Origin: Acidiferrobacterales bacterium
GTDB taxonomy: Bacteria; Pseudomonadota; Gammaproteobacteria; Acidiferrobacterales; Sulfurifustaceae
Assembly: GCA_015492195.1 (NCBI GenBank)
Contig: WGFP01000031.1
Location: 1 to 23,157, forward strand
Length of the DNA: 23,157 nt
Direction of reading: 5' to 3'
Positions within the stretch are counted from its first letter, which is position 1, and every line of letters starts with the position of its first letter. Position numbers and translations under genes: made by a program. Below, in pieces: positions 6,158 through 14,787 of the stretch. A model generated the notes under the pieces. That model was not told the origin of the DNA. It saw only the letters and a list, made by a program, of their open reading frames with translations, and did not search any database.

Positions 6158-8197
6158 ATGCACAATGATACCGTTCAACAACCTTTTCCGCACGGGGGAG
6201 GCAGCTTCAAATTCCGATTTGCAGCCGCCCTGTCTTTGATTGTTATAACTACTTCCATACAAGCCGGCGAGGAACCGGCATCCTACAGAATGCTTGATGG
6301 CATTACCATAAAGGCCACCAAGACCCCGCGCGATCCCTTCGACGTAGCCGAATCGGTCAGCGTCGTTGATGAAGAACGCATCGAGTCGGAGCAAGCCTCC
6401 GACATCGGCGATATCCTGGAAGATCTCCCCAATGTCGAGATCGGCGGCGGACCGCGAGCCGCGGGCCAACGGGTCACCATCCGCGGGCTTTCCGACGATC
6501 GCGTCCTGTTTTTAATGGATGGCGCGCGCCAAAACTTCTCCCGGGGCCATAACGCGCGCGTGTTTCTCGAGCCGGATCTGCTGAAACAAGTCGAGGTGCT
6601 GCGCGGTCCGGCCTCCGCGCTCTGGGGCAGCGGCGCGGTTGGCGGCATCGTGTCGCTTACCACCAAAGACGCCGCTGACATGCTCGCGCCCGGTGAGCGG
6701 TTCGGGGCCAGGATCAAGGGCGGATACCAGGACGTCAACAATCAGTGGCTGGCGAGCGGCGCGGTTTACGGATTGGCCGGAGACAACTTTGATTATTTAT
6801 TAAACGTTGCTTACCGCGACGCCGATGATGTCAAGCTGGGCGACGGGACGACTTTGCAAAACTCAGCCTTCGAATCCACCGCCGGTCTCGCCAAGGGAAC
6901 CTGGGCGCCCGCCCCGTTTCACACCTTGAGCGGCTCTATTCAGACATATAATGCGGACAGCGAGGTGCCGTCCAACCCCCAGGCCGCGGCGACGCCCACC
7001 AACGTGGTGAACCGCGATACGGAGCAAAACAACTACACGCTCCGTTACCGGTACGAGAATCCGGACAACCCCCGTCTGCGGCCGTCGGCGGTGCTCTATC
7101 GCAACACCACGAACGTCGATGAAAAACGGCTGTCCGATGGACGGCACGACGAAACAAGATTCACGACCACCGGCTTCGATGTCCGCAACAGCATGATCTT
7201 CAACGGCGCTGTTTACGCCCGACAGACGCTGACCTACGGCATGGATTACTACCGCGACGCCACCAAGGCCCGCCGGAACGGGGCGCCTCGGACTTCCTTC
7301 CCCGATGGTAAATCCACCGTCCTCGGCGTTTACGTCCAAAACGAAATTGCCATCGGTGAGCGCTGGACGCTCACGCCCGGCCTGCGCTGGGACCGCTACC
7401 AGAGCAAATCGGATGCCGGCGTCGCCAGGGACATCGACGAAAACGAATTATCCGTAAAGCTGGGGGCCGGGGCTCGGGTGACTGATTGGCTCTCTCTGCA
7501 CGCTGCCTACAACGAGGCCTTCCGCGCGCCTAGCGTGAGCGAGCTTTACGTCTCGGGCATCCATTTTGGATTTAACCAGTTCGTGCCCAATCCCGACCTT
7601 AAGCCGGAAAAGGCGCGCAACAAGGAAGTCAGCGTGCGCCTGCGCAAGACCAACCTGTTCACACGAGGCGACCGGACCCGATTCCGCGCCACCTATTTCC
7701 AGAACAACGTCGATGATTTCATCGATACGGTGGTCACCGGCGGCTTTTTCGGGACCACCACCAACTTGAATGTACGTGATGCCGAACTCACCGGTTACGA
7801 ACTGGAGCTTGCTTACAACGCCTCGCGCTGGTACGCAGGTCTTTCCTACTCCCAAACCCGTGGCGACAACAAGAACACCGGCGAACCGCTCTCGAACATC
7901 CCCGCCGACGAGTGGGACATCCGGCTGGGCCTGCGCTCTCCCGCGAAGCATCTATCCCTGGGCTGGCACACCCGCATTGTCGACGATCAGAACCGGGTGC
8001 CCACCGGTGGCACAACCACCAAAGGCTACACCGTACATGACTTAAACCTCACCTGGGTACCGACACGCGGGGAACTCAAGGGCCTGCGGGTGGATTTCGG
8101 GATCGACAATGTTACCGACAAGGACTATCGCCGCCACCTTTCCACGCTCAAGGAACCGGGCCGCAACGTCAAGATGTCCGTCTCTTACCGATTCTGA
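6158..8197 (+). CDS. TonB-dependent heme receptor (HemR/HutA type)
   Basis: 679 aa from ATG 6158, which has GGAGG 8 nt upstream; an in-frame GTG at 6149 overlaps that SD and is less likely. The signal peptide ends near SIQA-GEE (residue 36), followed by TonB box DGITIKATK, plug (VTIRGLSDDRVLFLMDGARQ, VEVLRGPASALWGSGAVGG) and a 22-strand-type barrel ending in SVSYRF. FRAP (455-458) and NPDL (478-481) flank H469, the arrangement of FRAP/NPNL boxes and intervening His that defines outer-membrane heme receptors. It imports heme across the outer membrane using TonB energy. No heme ABC transporter or oxygenase is in the window. Confidence 0.93.
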   Translation: MHNDTVQQPFPHGGGSFKFRFAAALSLIVITTSIQAGEEPASYRMLDGITIKATKTPRDPFDVAESVSVVDEERIESEQASDIGDILEDLPNVEIGGGPRAAGQRVTIRGLSDDRVLFLMDGARQNFSRGHNARVFLEPDLLKQVEVLRGPASALWGSGAVGGIVSLTTKDAADMLAPGERFGARIKGGYQDVNNQWLASGAVYGLAGDNFDYLLNVAYRDADDVKLGDGTTLQNSAFESTAGLAKGTWAPAPFHTLSGSIQTYNADSEVPSNPQAAATPTNVVNRDTEQNNYTLRYRYENPDNPRLRPSAVLYRNTTNVDEKRLSDGRHDETRFTTTGFDVRNSMIFNGAVYARQTLTYGMDYYRDATKARRNGAPRTSFPDGKSTVLGVYVQNEIAIGERWTLTPGLRWDRYQSKSDAGVARDIDENELSVKLGAGARVTDWLSLHAAYNEAFRAPSVSELYVSGIHFGFNQFVPNPDLKPEKARNKEVSVRLRKTNLFTRGDRTRFRATYFQNNVDDFIDTVVTGGFFGTTTNLNVRDAELTGYELELAYNASRWYAGLSYSQTRGDNKNTGEPLSNIPADEWDIRLGLRSPAKHLSLGWHTRIVDDQNRVPTGGTTTKGYTVHDLNLTWVPTRGELKGLRVDFGIDNVTDKDYRRHLSTLKEPGRNVKMSVSYRF

Positions 8198-8676
8198 CCA
8201 CGGACCAGAGATGGAAAAACATCGAATGAATCCGGAAACGCCGCTCGCAGCGGCCGACCGAGGTAATCAAGATATATCCGAGGTCTTCCATGCACGGTGC
8301 CCACGCCGTGATCGCTATGTGGAACGGATCCTTTGTTCCCATGATTCGAGAAGGCTGCCCCATTGCATCCTGGGCGCAGATACTAATCCATTTCCTACCG
8401 CGAGATTAAAAAAGGAGTCAATGATGAATTATGAAAAGAAACAAACCGAAAAAATGCCATCCATCCGTGCACGGCATGCACAGCGTTCGGCTTCCTGCGG
8501 AGGGTGTTATCGGTCTTGCCGCAACGCTAATGTCAAACCGCTTGCAGGAAAGCAGCCCGCCGGCAAATCGTAAAGAGCGGTCTGTTTTGATTATGTCGCC
8601 TAAGGTGCGGACACACCGCCTCATTCTCATTCGATAAATGACGGGTGATTTTTTAGTTCGATATAGGAGGTTTTTT
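8198..8676 (+). other. Gene-poor region between heme receptor and chelatase-like gene
   Basis: 479 bp. It holds a small hairpin GCCGCT-cgc-AGCGGC (8240-8254) without a T run, a 49-codon ORF with a good SD (listed separately), and an overlapping 68-codon frame (8431-8637) whose end, SVLIMSPKV...RLILIR, faintly recalls a HemP C-terminus. Frames further upstream look non-coding. No copy of the GCCAGCC leader and no Fur box are seen. Confidence 0.4.
8424..8573 (+). CDS. 49-aa Cys-containing small ORF
   Basis: ATG 8424 has AAGGAG (8412-8417) with a 6-nt spacer, one of the better SDs in the region; ATG 8421 directly before it is too close. The product is basic, with cysteines 25, 28 and 32 in SASCGGCYRSC, a CxxCxxxC pattern that could bind metal or heme or be modified. 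No signal peptide and no recognised family. The frame stays open upstream to 8109 inside the receptor gene, so part of the openness may be chance. It lies between a heme receptor and a chelatase-like protein. Confidence 0.4.
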   Translation: MNYEKKQTEKMPSIRARHAQRSASCGGCYRSCRNANVKPLAGKQPAGKS

Positions 8677-10383
8677 ATGAAGCAGCCGATAAAACAAAAT
8701 TCTACAGTAGCCGTTTTCTTCGAATTCAGCGTCTATTTTTTGTTGCTCGTGATACTCGTCTTTATGCCTCAGAGCGTGAAGGCCAAGTCGCTAAAGACTG
8801 GGTTTCTGGTGGTCGCCGCCGACCGGGGCCACCTTGGTAACCAGGAGATCAATGCGATCATGGCACAGTTCAAACAGATACAGCCCGCCAGTCTGGCTTT
8901 GATCGGCAAGAACCGCCAGGGGGTCGAAGGCGACTATGCCGACTATATCCGGCGGGCGGTGAGTGAGCTGGAGAAGCTGGGCGTGAAAAATATCGTCGCG
9001 ATCCCGCTGTTTCTCTCCGGGGCCGATGCCACGCTCGCCCAATACCGGAAACAGATCACGCAGACCAAAAGGCGTGCCCGTATTAAATGGGCGCCCCCCA
9101 TGGCAGAAAGCTACCTGACCGCGCAGATATTACTTGACCGGGTGGAGGCGCTGAGCACAGACCCGGTGCAGGAACGCCTGATCGTGCTTGGTCTCGGTGC
9201 GGCGAATGAAGCCGGCGCGCGGCAGATCAAGCAAGATCTGGAAGAACTGGTGCGGGAAGTAACGGATCGCCACGACTTTCGCGAGGTCGCCGTCTACGTC
9301 TATTACGACCGGAAATACGGGCGGGATCATGAGAAAAAAAATCAGGCCATTGATAATCTGATCATCCGCACCGCCGCCAAGCGCGGGCGTACGCTTCTGG
9401 TGCCTTTCGCCATCGGCACCAAGTTCGATCAGCGTATGTCACTGAAAGGGCGGCTGGGCCGCAAGTTCGGCGAGTTCGATATCGCCATGGGCGAACCTAT
9501 ACTTCCCCATCCCGACGTGCTGACCTGGTTGAAACAGACGGCGAACCGCTACGTACGCCCTTCAAAGAAACAGGTGGGCGTGGTGATCATGCCCCATGGT
9601 TCCACCCAGCCCTATAACGACGGCCTGGAAAAAGTCATCGCACCGCTGCGCAAACGCTACCGGATCGAGGTGGCACCCGGCATGGGTGATCCGTTAATCC
9701 TGGGTCAGGCCGTGCGAAAACTCGAACAAGAGGGAATCACACACATTGTTTTTGTCCGCATGTACGCGTTGCAAAATCACATGAAGGCGAGGACGGACTA
9801 TATCCTTGGCTTATCCAACAAACCGCCCACTTACCATCATGGCGCACTTCCGCCACGTGTTCGCAGCAGCGCGGTCTTCGAGACGTTCGGCGGCTACGAA
9901 GAAGACCCGCTCATCGCGGAGATCCTCAAGCAGCGGGTGCTGGAAATCAGCAAACGACCGCAAGACGAAACGGTCATCCTGCTCGCCCACGGCACAATGG
10001 GTGAAAAGGAAAACCAACGTTGGCTTGAGGTCATTAATGGAAACATCGAACACATTCAAAAAAGTTTATCTCTCCCATTCAGAGCCATGAAGGCGATGAC
10101 GATACGAGAGGACTGGCCGGATAAAAGGAAGAAAGCCCTGGTGAAGATTAGAAAAGAAATTAAAAAGGGGAACCAAAATGGCGGCCGGGTGTTGATTGTC
10201 TCCAACCGGCTATACGGCTCCGGGCCTTACCAGGATCTTCTCAAAGGTGCTGTGTTTGAAATGAATGGCCAGGGTCTGGTGCCGCACCCCAACATAACGC
10301 GCTGGCTGGAGAAAGGCATCAAACGGGCCGTCCAGTCCTTGTTGCAACCGCCGGACAATGCAACGACCGATGTTGATCGGTAA
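8677..10383 (+). CDS. Exported four-module CbiX/class II chelatase-like protein
   Basis: 568 aa from ATG 8677 (SD TAGGAGG 6 nt upstream; an open frame reaches 8638). A hydrophobic segment (residues 12-31) and VKA-KS give a signal peptide or anchor, so it acts in the periplasm. Four repeats of the sirohydrochlorin cobaltochelatase fold follow, about residues 40-165, 166-305, 306-440 and 441-560. Modules 2 and 4 share endings (GEPILPHPDVLTWL, GQGLVPHPNITRWL), so the protein looks like a duplicated pair. Only module 3 keeps both expected catalytic-type histidines: H307 in MPHGS and H368 in LQNHMK, 61 residues apart. Module 4 has AHGT but no second His; module 1 has RGH. CbiX enzymes insert cobalt or iron into sirohydrochlorin in the cytoplasm; the export and position here suggest metal or tetrapyrrole handling during heme uptake (inference). 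Confidence 0.8.
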   Translation: MKQPIKQNSTVAVFFEFSVYFLLLVILVFMPQSVKAKSLKTGFLVVAADRGHLGNQEINAIMAQFKQIQPASLALIGKNRQGVEGDYADYIRRAVSELEKLGVKNIVAIPLFLSGADATLAQYRKQITQTKRRARIKWAPPMAESYLTAQILLDRVEALSTDPVQERLIVLGLGAANEAGARQIKQDLEELVREVTDRHDFREVAVYVYYDRKYGRDHEKKNQAIDNLIIRTAAKRGRTLLVPFAIGTKFDQRMSLKGRLGRKFGEFDIAMGEPILPHPDVLTWLKQTANRYVRPSKKQVGVVIMPHGSTQPYNDGLEKVIAPLRKRYRIEVAPGMGDPLILGQAVRKLEQEGITHIVFVRMYALQNHMKARTDYILGLSNKPPTYHHGALPPRVRSSAVFETFGGYEEDPLIAEILKQRVLEISKRPQDETVILLAHGTMGEKENQRWLEVINGNIEHIQKSLSLPFRAMKAMTIREDWPDKRKKALVKIRKEIKKGNQNGGRVLIVSNRLYGSGPYQDLLKGAVFEMNGQGLVPHPNITRWLEKGIKRAVQSLLQPPDNATTDVDR

Positions 10384-10433
10384 GCAGCGGTAGCGGGTTT
10401 ATTGGTTGGCCGCGGAATAAAGAGAGGTTGAAA

Positions 10434-10529
10434 ATGGAGCTGAACGCGCTTGAATCCAGGAAACATTATAAGCGAACACAAAAATTCTATGTCAAAACGT
10501 CAAAGTTGACCGGTATCCGTATCACCTGA
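10434..10529 (+). CDS. 31-aa small ORF before the sigma-factor gene
   Basis: ATG 10434 follows GAGAGG with 7-nt spacing. The product is basic (ESRKHYKRTQKFYVKTSK) with no recognised family. It sits between the chelatase-like gene and the sigma factor, with its stop 30 bp before the sigma-factor start. It could be a leader peptide or chance; its only support is the SD. Confidence 0.25.
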   Translation: MELNALESRKHYKRTQKFYVKTSKLTGIRIT

Positions 10530-10558
10530 TCATTTAGCGAAAAGGTTTCTCTGGCACC

Positions 10559-11074
10559 ATGTCCAACCGCTACGACTCAATGCTGACTGACGTGCTTATA
10601 ACCTGTTATGAGGACATGAAGACGTTTCTGTCCCGTAAATTCGGTTGCCCAGTGTTAGCCGAGGAAGTAGCGCAAGAGACGTGGTTGAAGGTACGGCGGC
10701 TCTCGCCACCGTTGGTGGTAGATCATCCACGCGCCTATTTGTTCAAGATGGCTGCGAACCTGGCCGTCGACCATCTCCGCTCGGAAAAGACGCGCGCGCG
10801 GCACATCAGTTCGGAATCGATCCCGGAAGATGCACCCAACAACACGCCCTTGCCGGACACGGCTCTTGACTATCAACAGCGCCTGTCGATCTTGCGCAAA
10901 GCAGTCGATGAGTTGCCGCCACGCTGCCGCGAAGCATTCATGCTTCACAAGTTCGAGGATCTGAGCCATGCGGAGATTGCAAATCGTATGGGTATTTCCC
11001 GAAACATGGTGGAAAAGCATATCATCCGCGGTCTTGCCCACTGCCGGAACCGTCTGCGACAGGCTATTCAGTAA
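10559..11074 (+). CDS. ECF sigma factor, FecI type
   Basis: 171 aa, normal for iron-responsive ECF sigma factors. The region 2 signature runs through LAEEVAQETWLKV and HPRAYLFKMAANLAVDHLR, and region 4 through LPPRCREAFMLHKFEDLSHAEIANRMGISRNMVEKHIIRGLAHCR. It directs RNA polymerase to the promoter of the partner receptor when released by the FecR-type protein encoded next. The start lacks a strong SD; ATG 10579 is too far into the conserved region to be preferred. The gap to fecR (79 bp) contains an inverted repeat CCCGTC/GACGGG (11102-11107, 11132-11137). Confidence 0.93.
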   Translation: MSNRYDSMLTDVLITCYEDMKTFLSRKFGCPVLAEEVAQETWLKVRRLSPPLVVDHPRAYLFKMAANLAVDHLRSEKTRARHISSESIPEDAPNNTPLPDTALDYQQRLSILRKAVDELPPRCREAFMLHKFEDLSHAEIANRMGISRNMVEKHIIRGLAHCRNRLRQAIQ

Positions 11075-11153
11075 ATGGGGGTAAGGTATCATACGAGTAT
11101 CCCCGTCTTACGTAATAGCGGTAAGTACAACGACGGGCTTCTGATTCAATGGA

Positions 11154-12206
11154 ATGGCTTATGAAGCATTTATTATTGGAACTGTTGGCACGACCGACGT
11201 GACGCGTGATCCGTTTAACGAATCCGTCTCCGATGAAGCGCTCGCCTGGTTTGTCCGGCTTCGCTCCGGCGATGCCACGGAGGAGGATCAACGCCGATTT
11301 GAAGCCTGGCGTGCGCGCAGCCCTATCCATGCGCGGGAGTTCGACAGGATCAACGCCCTTTGGGATGATCTCGACGGGCTTAAGACCTCGACGGACAGGA
11401 GAGGTGCCGAGGGAAGAACCGCCAACCATGCCTTCGCCTGTCCACTACCCAAGACGCGCAAGCGCAGTGCGTGGGGATGGGGGACATCGCTGGCCGCCGC
11501 GCTATTGGTGCTACTGGCAGGAAGCTTGTGGCTCCCCGAGGCGTGGGTGCGGCTGGCCAGCGATTATCACACGGAAACCGGGGAGCAGAAGACGCTGACC
11601 CTGGCTGATGGTTCGAAGGTCTATCTGGATACCGGCTCCGCCATCTCCGTCGATTTTTCACAACAAACCCGGCGGCTGGTGCTGCACCGGGGCCGCGCTC
11701 TGTTTGTCGTCACGGCGGACCCGCGCCGCCCGTTCGAGGTGGATGCCGCCAACGGCACGGTTCGGGCTCTGGGCACCGTATTCGAGGTGTACAAAAAACC
11801 GAATCAAGTGACGGTAACCGTGCTCGAGAGCGCGGTACAGGTTTCCCGCAACGGGCCGGCGGCGAGGCTGACCCCCGGGCAACGGGTTCATTACGGCCCG
11901 GACACCGGTCTGTCCGGCGTTGAATCGGTTGATCCCGGCCAGGTCGCCGCCTGGCGGCGCGGCAAGCTGGTGTTTAACGATCGACCTCTGGGCGAGGTGG
12001 TCAATGAGCTCAACCGTTACCGTCATGGTGTTATCCTCATTCTCGATCAGCAGTTGCGGGCATCGCGGGTCAGCGGCATTTTCGATATCCGTGATCCCGA
12101 TGCGGTGCTCCAGGCTCTGGAGGCTGCGCTGCCGGTTCGTATGTACCGGCTCACTCGCTACCTGATTTTGCTGGATCGGGCCGAAGTCTCGGCTCCGCTT
12201 TCCTAA
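11154..12206 (+). CDS. FecR-type anti-sigma / signal transducer
   Basis: 350 aa. The cytoplasmic N-terminal DUF4880 domain (VSDEALAWFVRLRSGDATEEDQRRFEAW, residues 25-52) binds the sigma factor. A single membrane segment lies at about residues 107-127 (WGTSLAAALLVLLAGSLWL). The periplasmic FecR domain (LTLADGSKVYLDTGSAISVDF, ALGTVFEVYKK, VTVLESAVQVS) and C-terminal DUF4974-like domain (VFNDRPLGEVVNELNRY) contact the signalling domain of the receptor. The SD is weak and the first 20 or so residues are unconserved, so the true start may be downstream. Confidence 0.92.
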   Translation: MAYEAFIIGTVGTTDVTRDPFNESVSDEALAWFVRLRSGDATEEDQRRFEAWRARSPIHAREFDRINALWDDLDGLKTSTDRRGAEGRTANHAFACPLPKTRKRSAWGWGTSLAAALLVLLAGSLWLPEAWVRLASDYHTETGEQKTLTLADGSKVYLDTGSAISVDFSQQTRRLVLHRGRALFVVTADPRRPFEVDAANGTVRALGTVFEVYKKPNQVTVTVLESAVQVSRNGPAARLTPGQRVHYGPDTGLSGVESVDPGQVAAWRRGKLVFNDRPLGEVVNELNRYRHGVILILDQQLRASRVSGIFDIRDPDAVLQALEAALPVRMYRLTRYLILLDRAEVSAPLS

Positions 12207-12270
12207 CTTCCACTTCCTTCAAAAGAATGCTGTCCCAATGTCAGGAAGGGCATCCCTTCAATCGTCATAT

Positions 12271-12289
12271 GAGAATGATACGCATTAAT
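12271..12289. promoter_or_regulatory. Probable Fur box before the STN receptor
   Basis: GAGAATGATACGCATTAAT matches 14 of 19 consensus positions, and its GAGAATGAT-n-CGCATT form is common in gammaproteobacterial Fur sites. It is 35 bp before the receptor start. A short hairpin GAAGGG-cat-CCCTTC (12245-12259) lies just upstream. Confidence 0.55.
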
Positions 12290-12324
12290 ACTTTCAATTA
12301 TGGCGCACCGAGGTAAATGAAACA

Positions 12325-14724
12325 ATGAAACAACATCCTGATTTTAGTGAAAATTTTATGGGTTACCCAAAGTATTGGGCCAAACAAGGGGGTTGGATTT
12401 TTCTGGCTGCGGCGCTTGCGGTGATCCCGGAAGTTTATGCGCAAGAAGCGCCGGGTGTTTCCGAGTCCCGCCCGGAGGCGGTGCAATCCGCTAAGAGCAA
12501 ACAGTTTCGATTCGATATTCCGCCGCAGGCCCTTTCCTCCGCCCTAGCCGCTTTCGGCGAGGCGGCCAATCTTCAACTCCTGTACGACGCGGCGTTGACG
12601 CGGGGACTGAGCACAAAGGGAATATCGGGGACCTATACCCCCGAACAGGCCCTGCGCATTCTGCTCATGGGAACGGGATTGACGGCCCGGTTTACGGGTG
12701 CAGGCACCGTGACGCTGGCGCGATTGGCGGCAGGCAAAGGTACGGTTTTACCCGGGGTAGTCGTTACCGCCACGCGTGGATTGGGTAATCTCGCCGATGC
12801 GCCGCAGGCCACAACGGTGATCAGCCGCAAGGAAATCGAGAAACAGGCGGCGTTGTCGAGCGACTTGGGTGACCTGCTCACCAAGACCGTGCCCGGCATG
12901 GCGACCAGCACCGAGGGCCTGACCGACGTGGCTCAGACGCTCCGCGGGCGGAATCTGTTTGTTCTGATCGACGGCGTACCGCAGACCATCTCACTTCGAA
13001 ATGGCCAGCGCAACGTGAGGAACATCGATCCGTCGGCCATCGAACGAATCGAAGTGTTGCGCGGCTCCACCGGTGTCTATGGCCTTGGGGGGACGGGGGG
13101 TGTGATCAATATCATCACCAGGAAGCCCGGCGAAGGGCCTGCGCGGTTCACCACCGAGGCGACGCTCGGCTTCGCCCCCACAGATGTAGGCGAAAGTCTC
13201 CGCAAGCGGGTGGTTCAACGAGTGGAAGGCGGAGAGGGAAAAATCGATTACACATTTAGTGCTTCGGCTGAGCAGACCGGCGGCTTCTTCGATGGCGAGG
13301 GAGACCGTATCCCGCCCGATCCCAACGGCCAGGGGGGATTGGCGGATTCCGACGCCTATAACCTGTTCGGCAAGCTGGGTTTCGATCTGGACGCGCGACA
13401 ACGGCTCGAATTTTCCGTCAGCTATTACGACATCGAACAAAACACGGACTTCGTGCGAGTATCGGGTGTGGTCGGTGAGCAAAAGACCACCGCGGTCGAA
13501 GGCGAAGTGCTGGGCAAGAATCAGGGAACCGAGAATCTGCAAACTAATCTTGTCTATCGTAACGATGATGTCCTCGGTAGTCGTGTCAAGGCACAGCTCT
13601 ATTACCGTGATTACATGACGCGCTTTAGTCATTCAACATTTTTCCCGGGTGGGGGGCAAAGTCGCCTGGACTCGGAACGGACCGGGGCACGCCTGGATAT
13701 CGAAACGCCACTCGCCGGTGGGCGGCTCCTTTGGGGAATGGACTTGCTTAGTGAAAAAACAGCGCAGCCGCTTGAGGACGGGCGGTTCTTCGTCCCCGAA
13801 ATGCGGCAGGACACCATCGGGCCATTCATACAGGCCGAGTTCGATTTAACGGACGATCTGGCGGTACACGGCGGTGCCCGCTACGAAAGGATCCGGTTCG
13901 AAGTGGACGATTACACCACCGTCTTCGGCAACGACGTCAAGGGTGGCGAGCTTGATTACGGTGACACCGTGTTCAATCTGGGTGCGGTGTACTATTTCAC
14001 CGACGCGGTCAGCGGTTTCGCCTCGTTTTCTCAAGGATTCACGGTGCCCGAGATCGGCCGGGTCCTGCGTAACGCCGCCGACGGGACTTCGGTACAGAAT
14101 ATCCGCCCCGAGCCGCAGGTCGTGGACAACTATGAATTGGGCATCCGCGGGAGTTGGCCGACTGTGCAGGCTACGCTCTCGTTGTTTTACAGTACTTCAG
14201 AATTAGGCGCATCGCTCACCAGCCCCGCGTTACCGACCGACCCCATCCTGGTGTTGCGTGATCCGGAACGCATCTATGGTGTGGAGGCCTCCCTGGATGT
14301 GCAACCACTGGATAAGTGGGGTATAGGTGGAACCCTGACATGGATGGAAGGGAAAAGAGATGCCGATAATAACGGAAGTTACGAGACCTATCTGTTAGGT
14401 AATCGCATCCCGCCGCTCAAGGTGACCGCCTACGCCGAGCATCAAACCCTGCCGAGCTGGCGCAACCGTCTGCAAGTGTTGTATTCGGGTAATCGCAATC
14501 GCTTCGACGGACAGACAGGCTTCGGCAGGGGAGAAGTGCGGGACTTCGTGTTAGTCGACCTTGTCAGTGACATCCAACTAAAAAAGGGCGCATTGAAGAT
14601 AGGTGTAAAGAACCTGTTCGACGAGCAGTACTTCCCGGTGATTTCCCAAATGTATAACTTCGACAATCGTTACTCGGCGGGACAAGGTCGTACTGTAAGC
14701 GCCACCTATTCGATGGACTGGTAA
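12325..14724 (+). CDS. TonB-dependent transducer/receptor with STN domain
   Basis: 799 aa. After the signal peptide (cleavage near VYA-QEA, residue 39) comes an STN signalling domain at about residues 61-132 (FRFDIPPQALSSALAAFGEAANLQLLYD, GTYTPEQALRILLMGTGLTARF). The TonB box region TVLPGVVVTATR, plug (LRGRNLFVLIDGVPQT, IERIEVLRGSTGVYGLGGTGGVINIITRKPG) and barrel ending SATYSMDW follow. The STN domain signals substrate occupancy to the FecR-type protein two genes upstream. The substrate is a ferric siderophore or similar; sequence does not say which. It forms a sigma/anti-sigma/receptor set with 10559-12206. Confidence 0.95.
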   Translation: MKQHPDFSENFMGYPKYWAKQGGWIFLAAALAVIPEVYAQEAPGVSESRPEAVQSAKSKQFRFDIPPQALSSALAAFGEAANLQLLYDAALTRGLSTKGISGTYTPEQALRILLMGTGLTARFTGAGTVTLARLAAGKGTVLPGVVVTATRGLGNLADAPQATTVISRKEIEKQAALSSDLGDLLTKTVPGMATSTEGLTDVAQTLRGRNLFVLIDGVPQTISLRNGQRNVRNIDPSAIERIEVLRGSTGVYGLGGTGGVINIITRKPGEGPARFTTEATLGFAPTDVGESLRKRVVQRVEGGEGKIDYTFSASAEQTGGFFDGEGDRIPPDPNGQGGLADSDAYNLFGKLGFDLDARQRLEFSVSYYDIEQNTDFVRVSGVVGEQKTTAVEGEVLGKNQGTENLQTNLVYRNDDVLGSRVKAQLYYRDYMTRFSHSTFFPGGGQSRLDSERTGARLDIETPLAGGRLLWGMDLLSEKTAQPLEDGRFFVPEMRQDTIGPFIQAEFDLTDDLAVHGGARYERIRFEVDDYTTVFGNDVKGGELDYGDTVFNLGAVYYFTDAVSGFASFSQGFTVPEIGRVLRNAADGTSVQNIRPEPQVVDNYELGIRGSWPTVQATLSLFYSTSELGASLTSPALPTDPILVLRDPERIYGVEASLDVQPLDKWGIGGTLTWMEGKRDADNNGSYETYLLGNRIPPLKVTAYAEHQTLPSWRNRLQVLYSGNRNRFDGQTGFGRGEVRDFVLVDLVSDIQLKKGALKIGVKNLFDEQYFPVISQMYNFDNRYSAGQGRTVSATYSMDW

Positions 14725-14787
14725 ACAGGCACACATTTTTCGTTAAGAAGAAAAAGGGTCATTAATCTATGTTTGTAGGGATAGGTT

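Noticed and set aside
8431..8637. 68-codon frame whose end (RLILIR) faintly resembles a HemP C-terminus
   Set aside because: The SD at 8412-8417 fits the overlapping frame at 8424, and the conserved LF-G and LRIT parts of HemP are missing.
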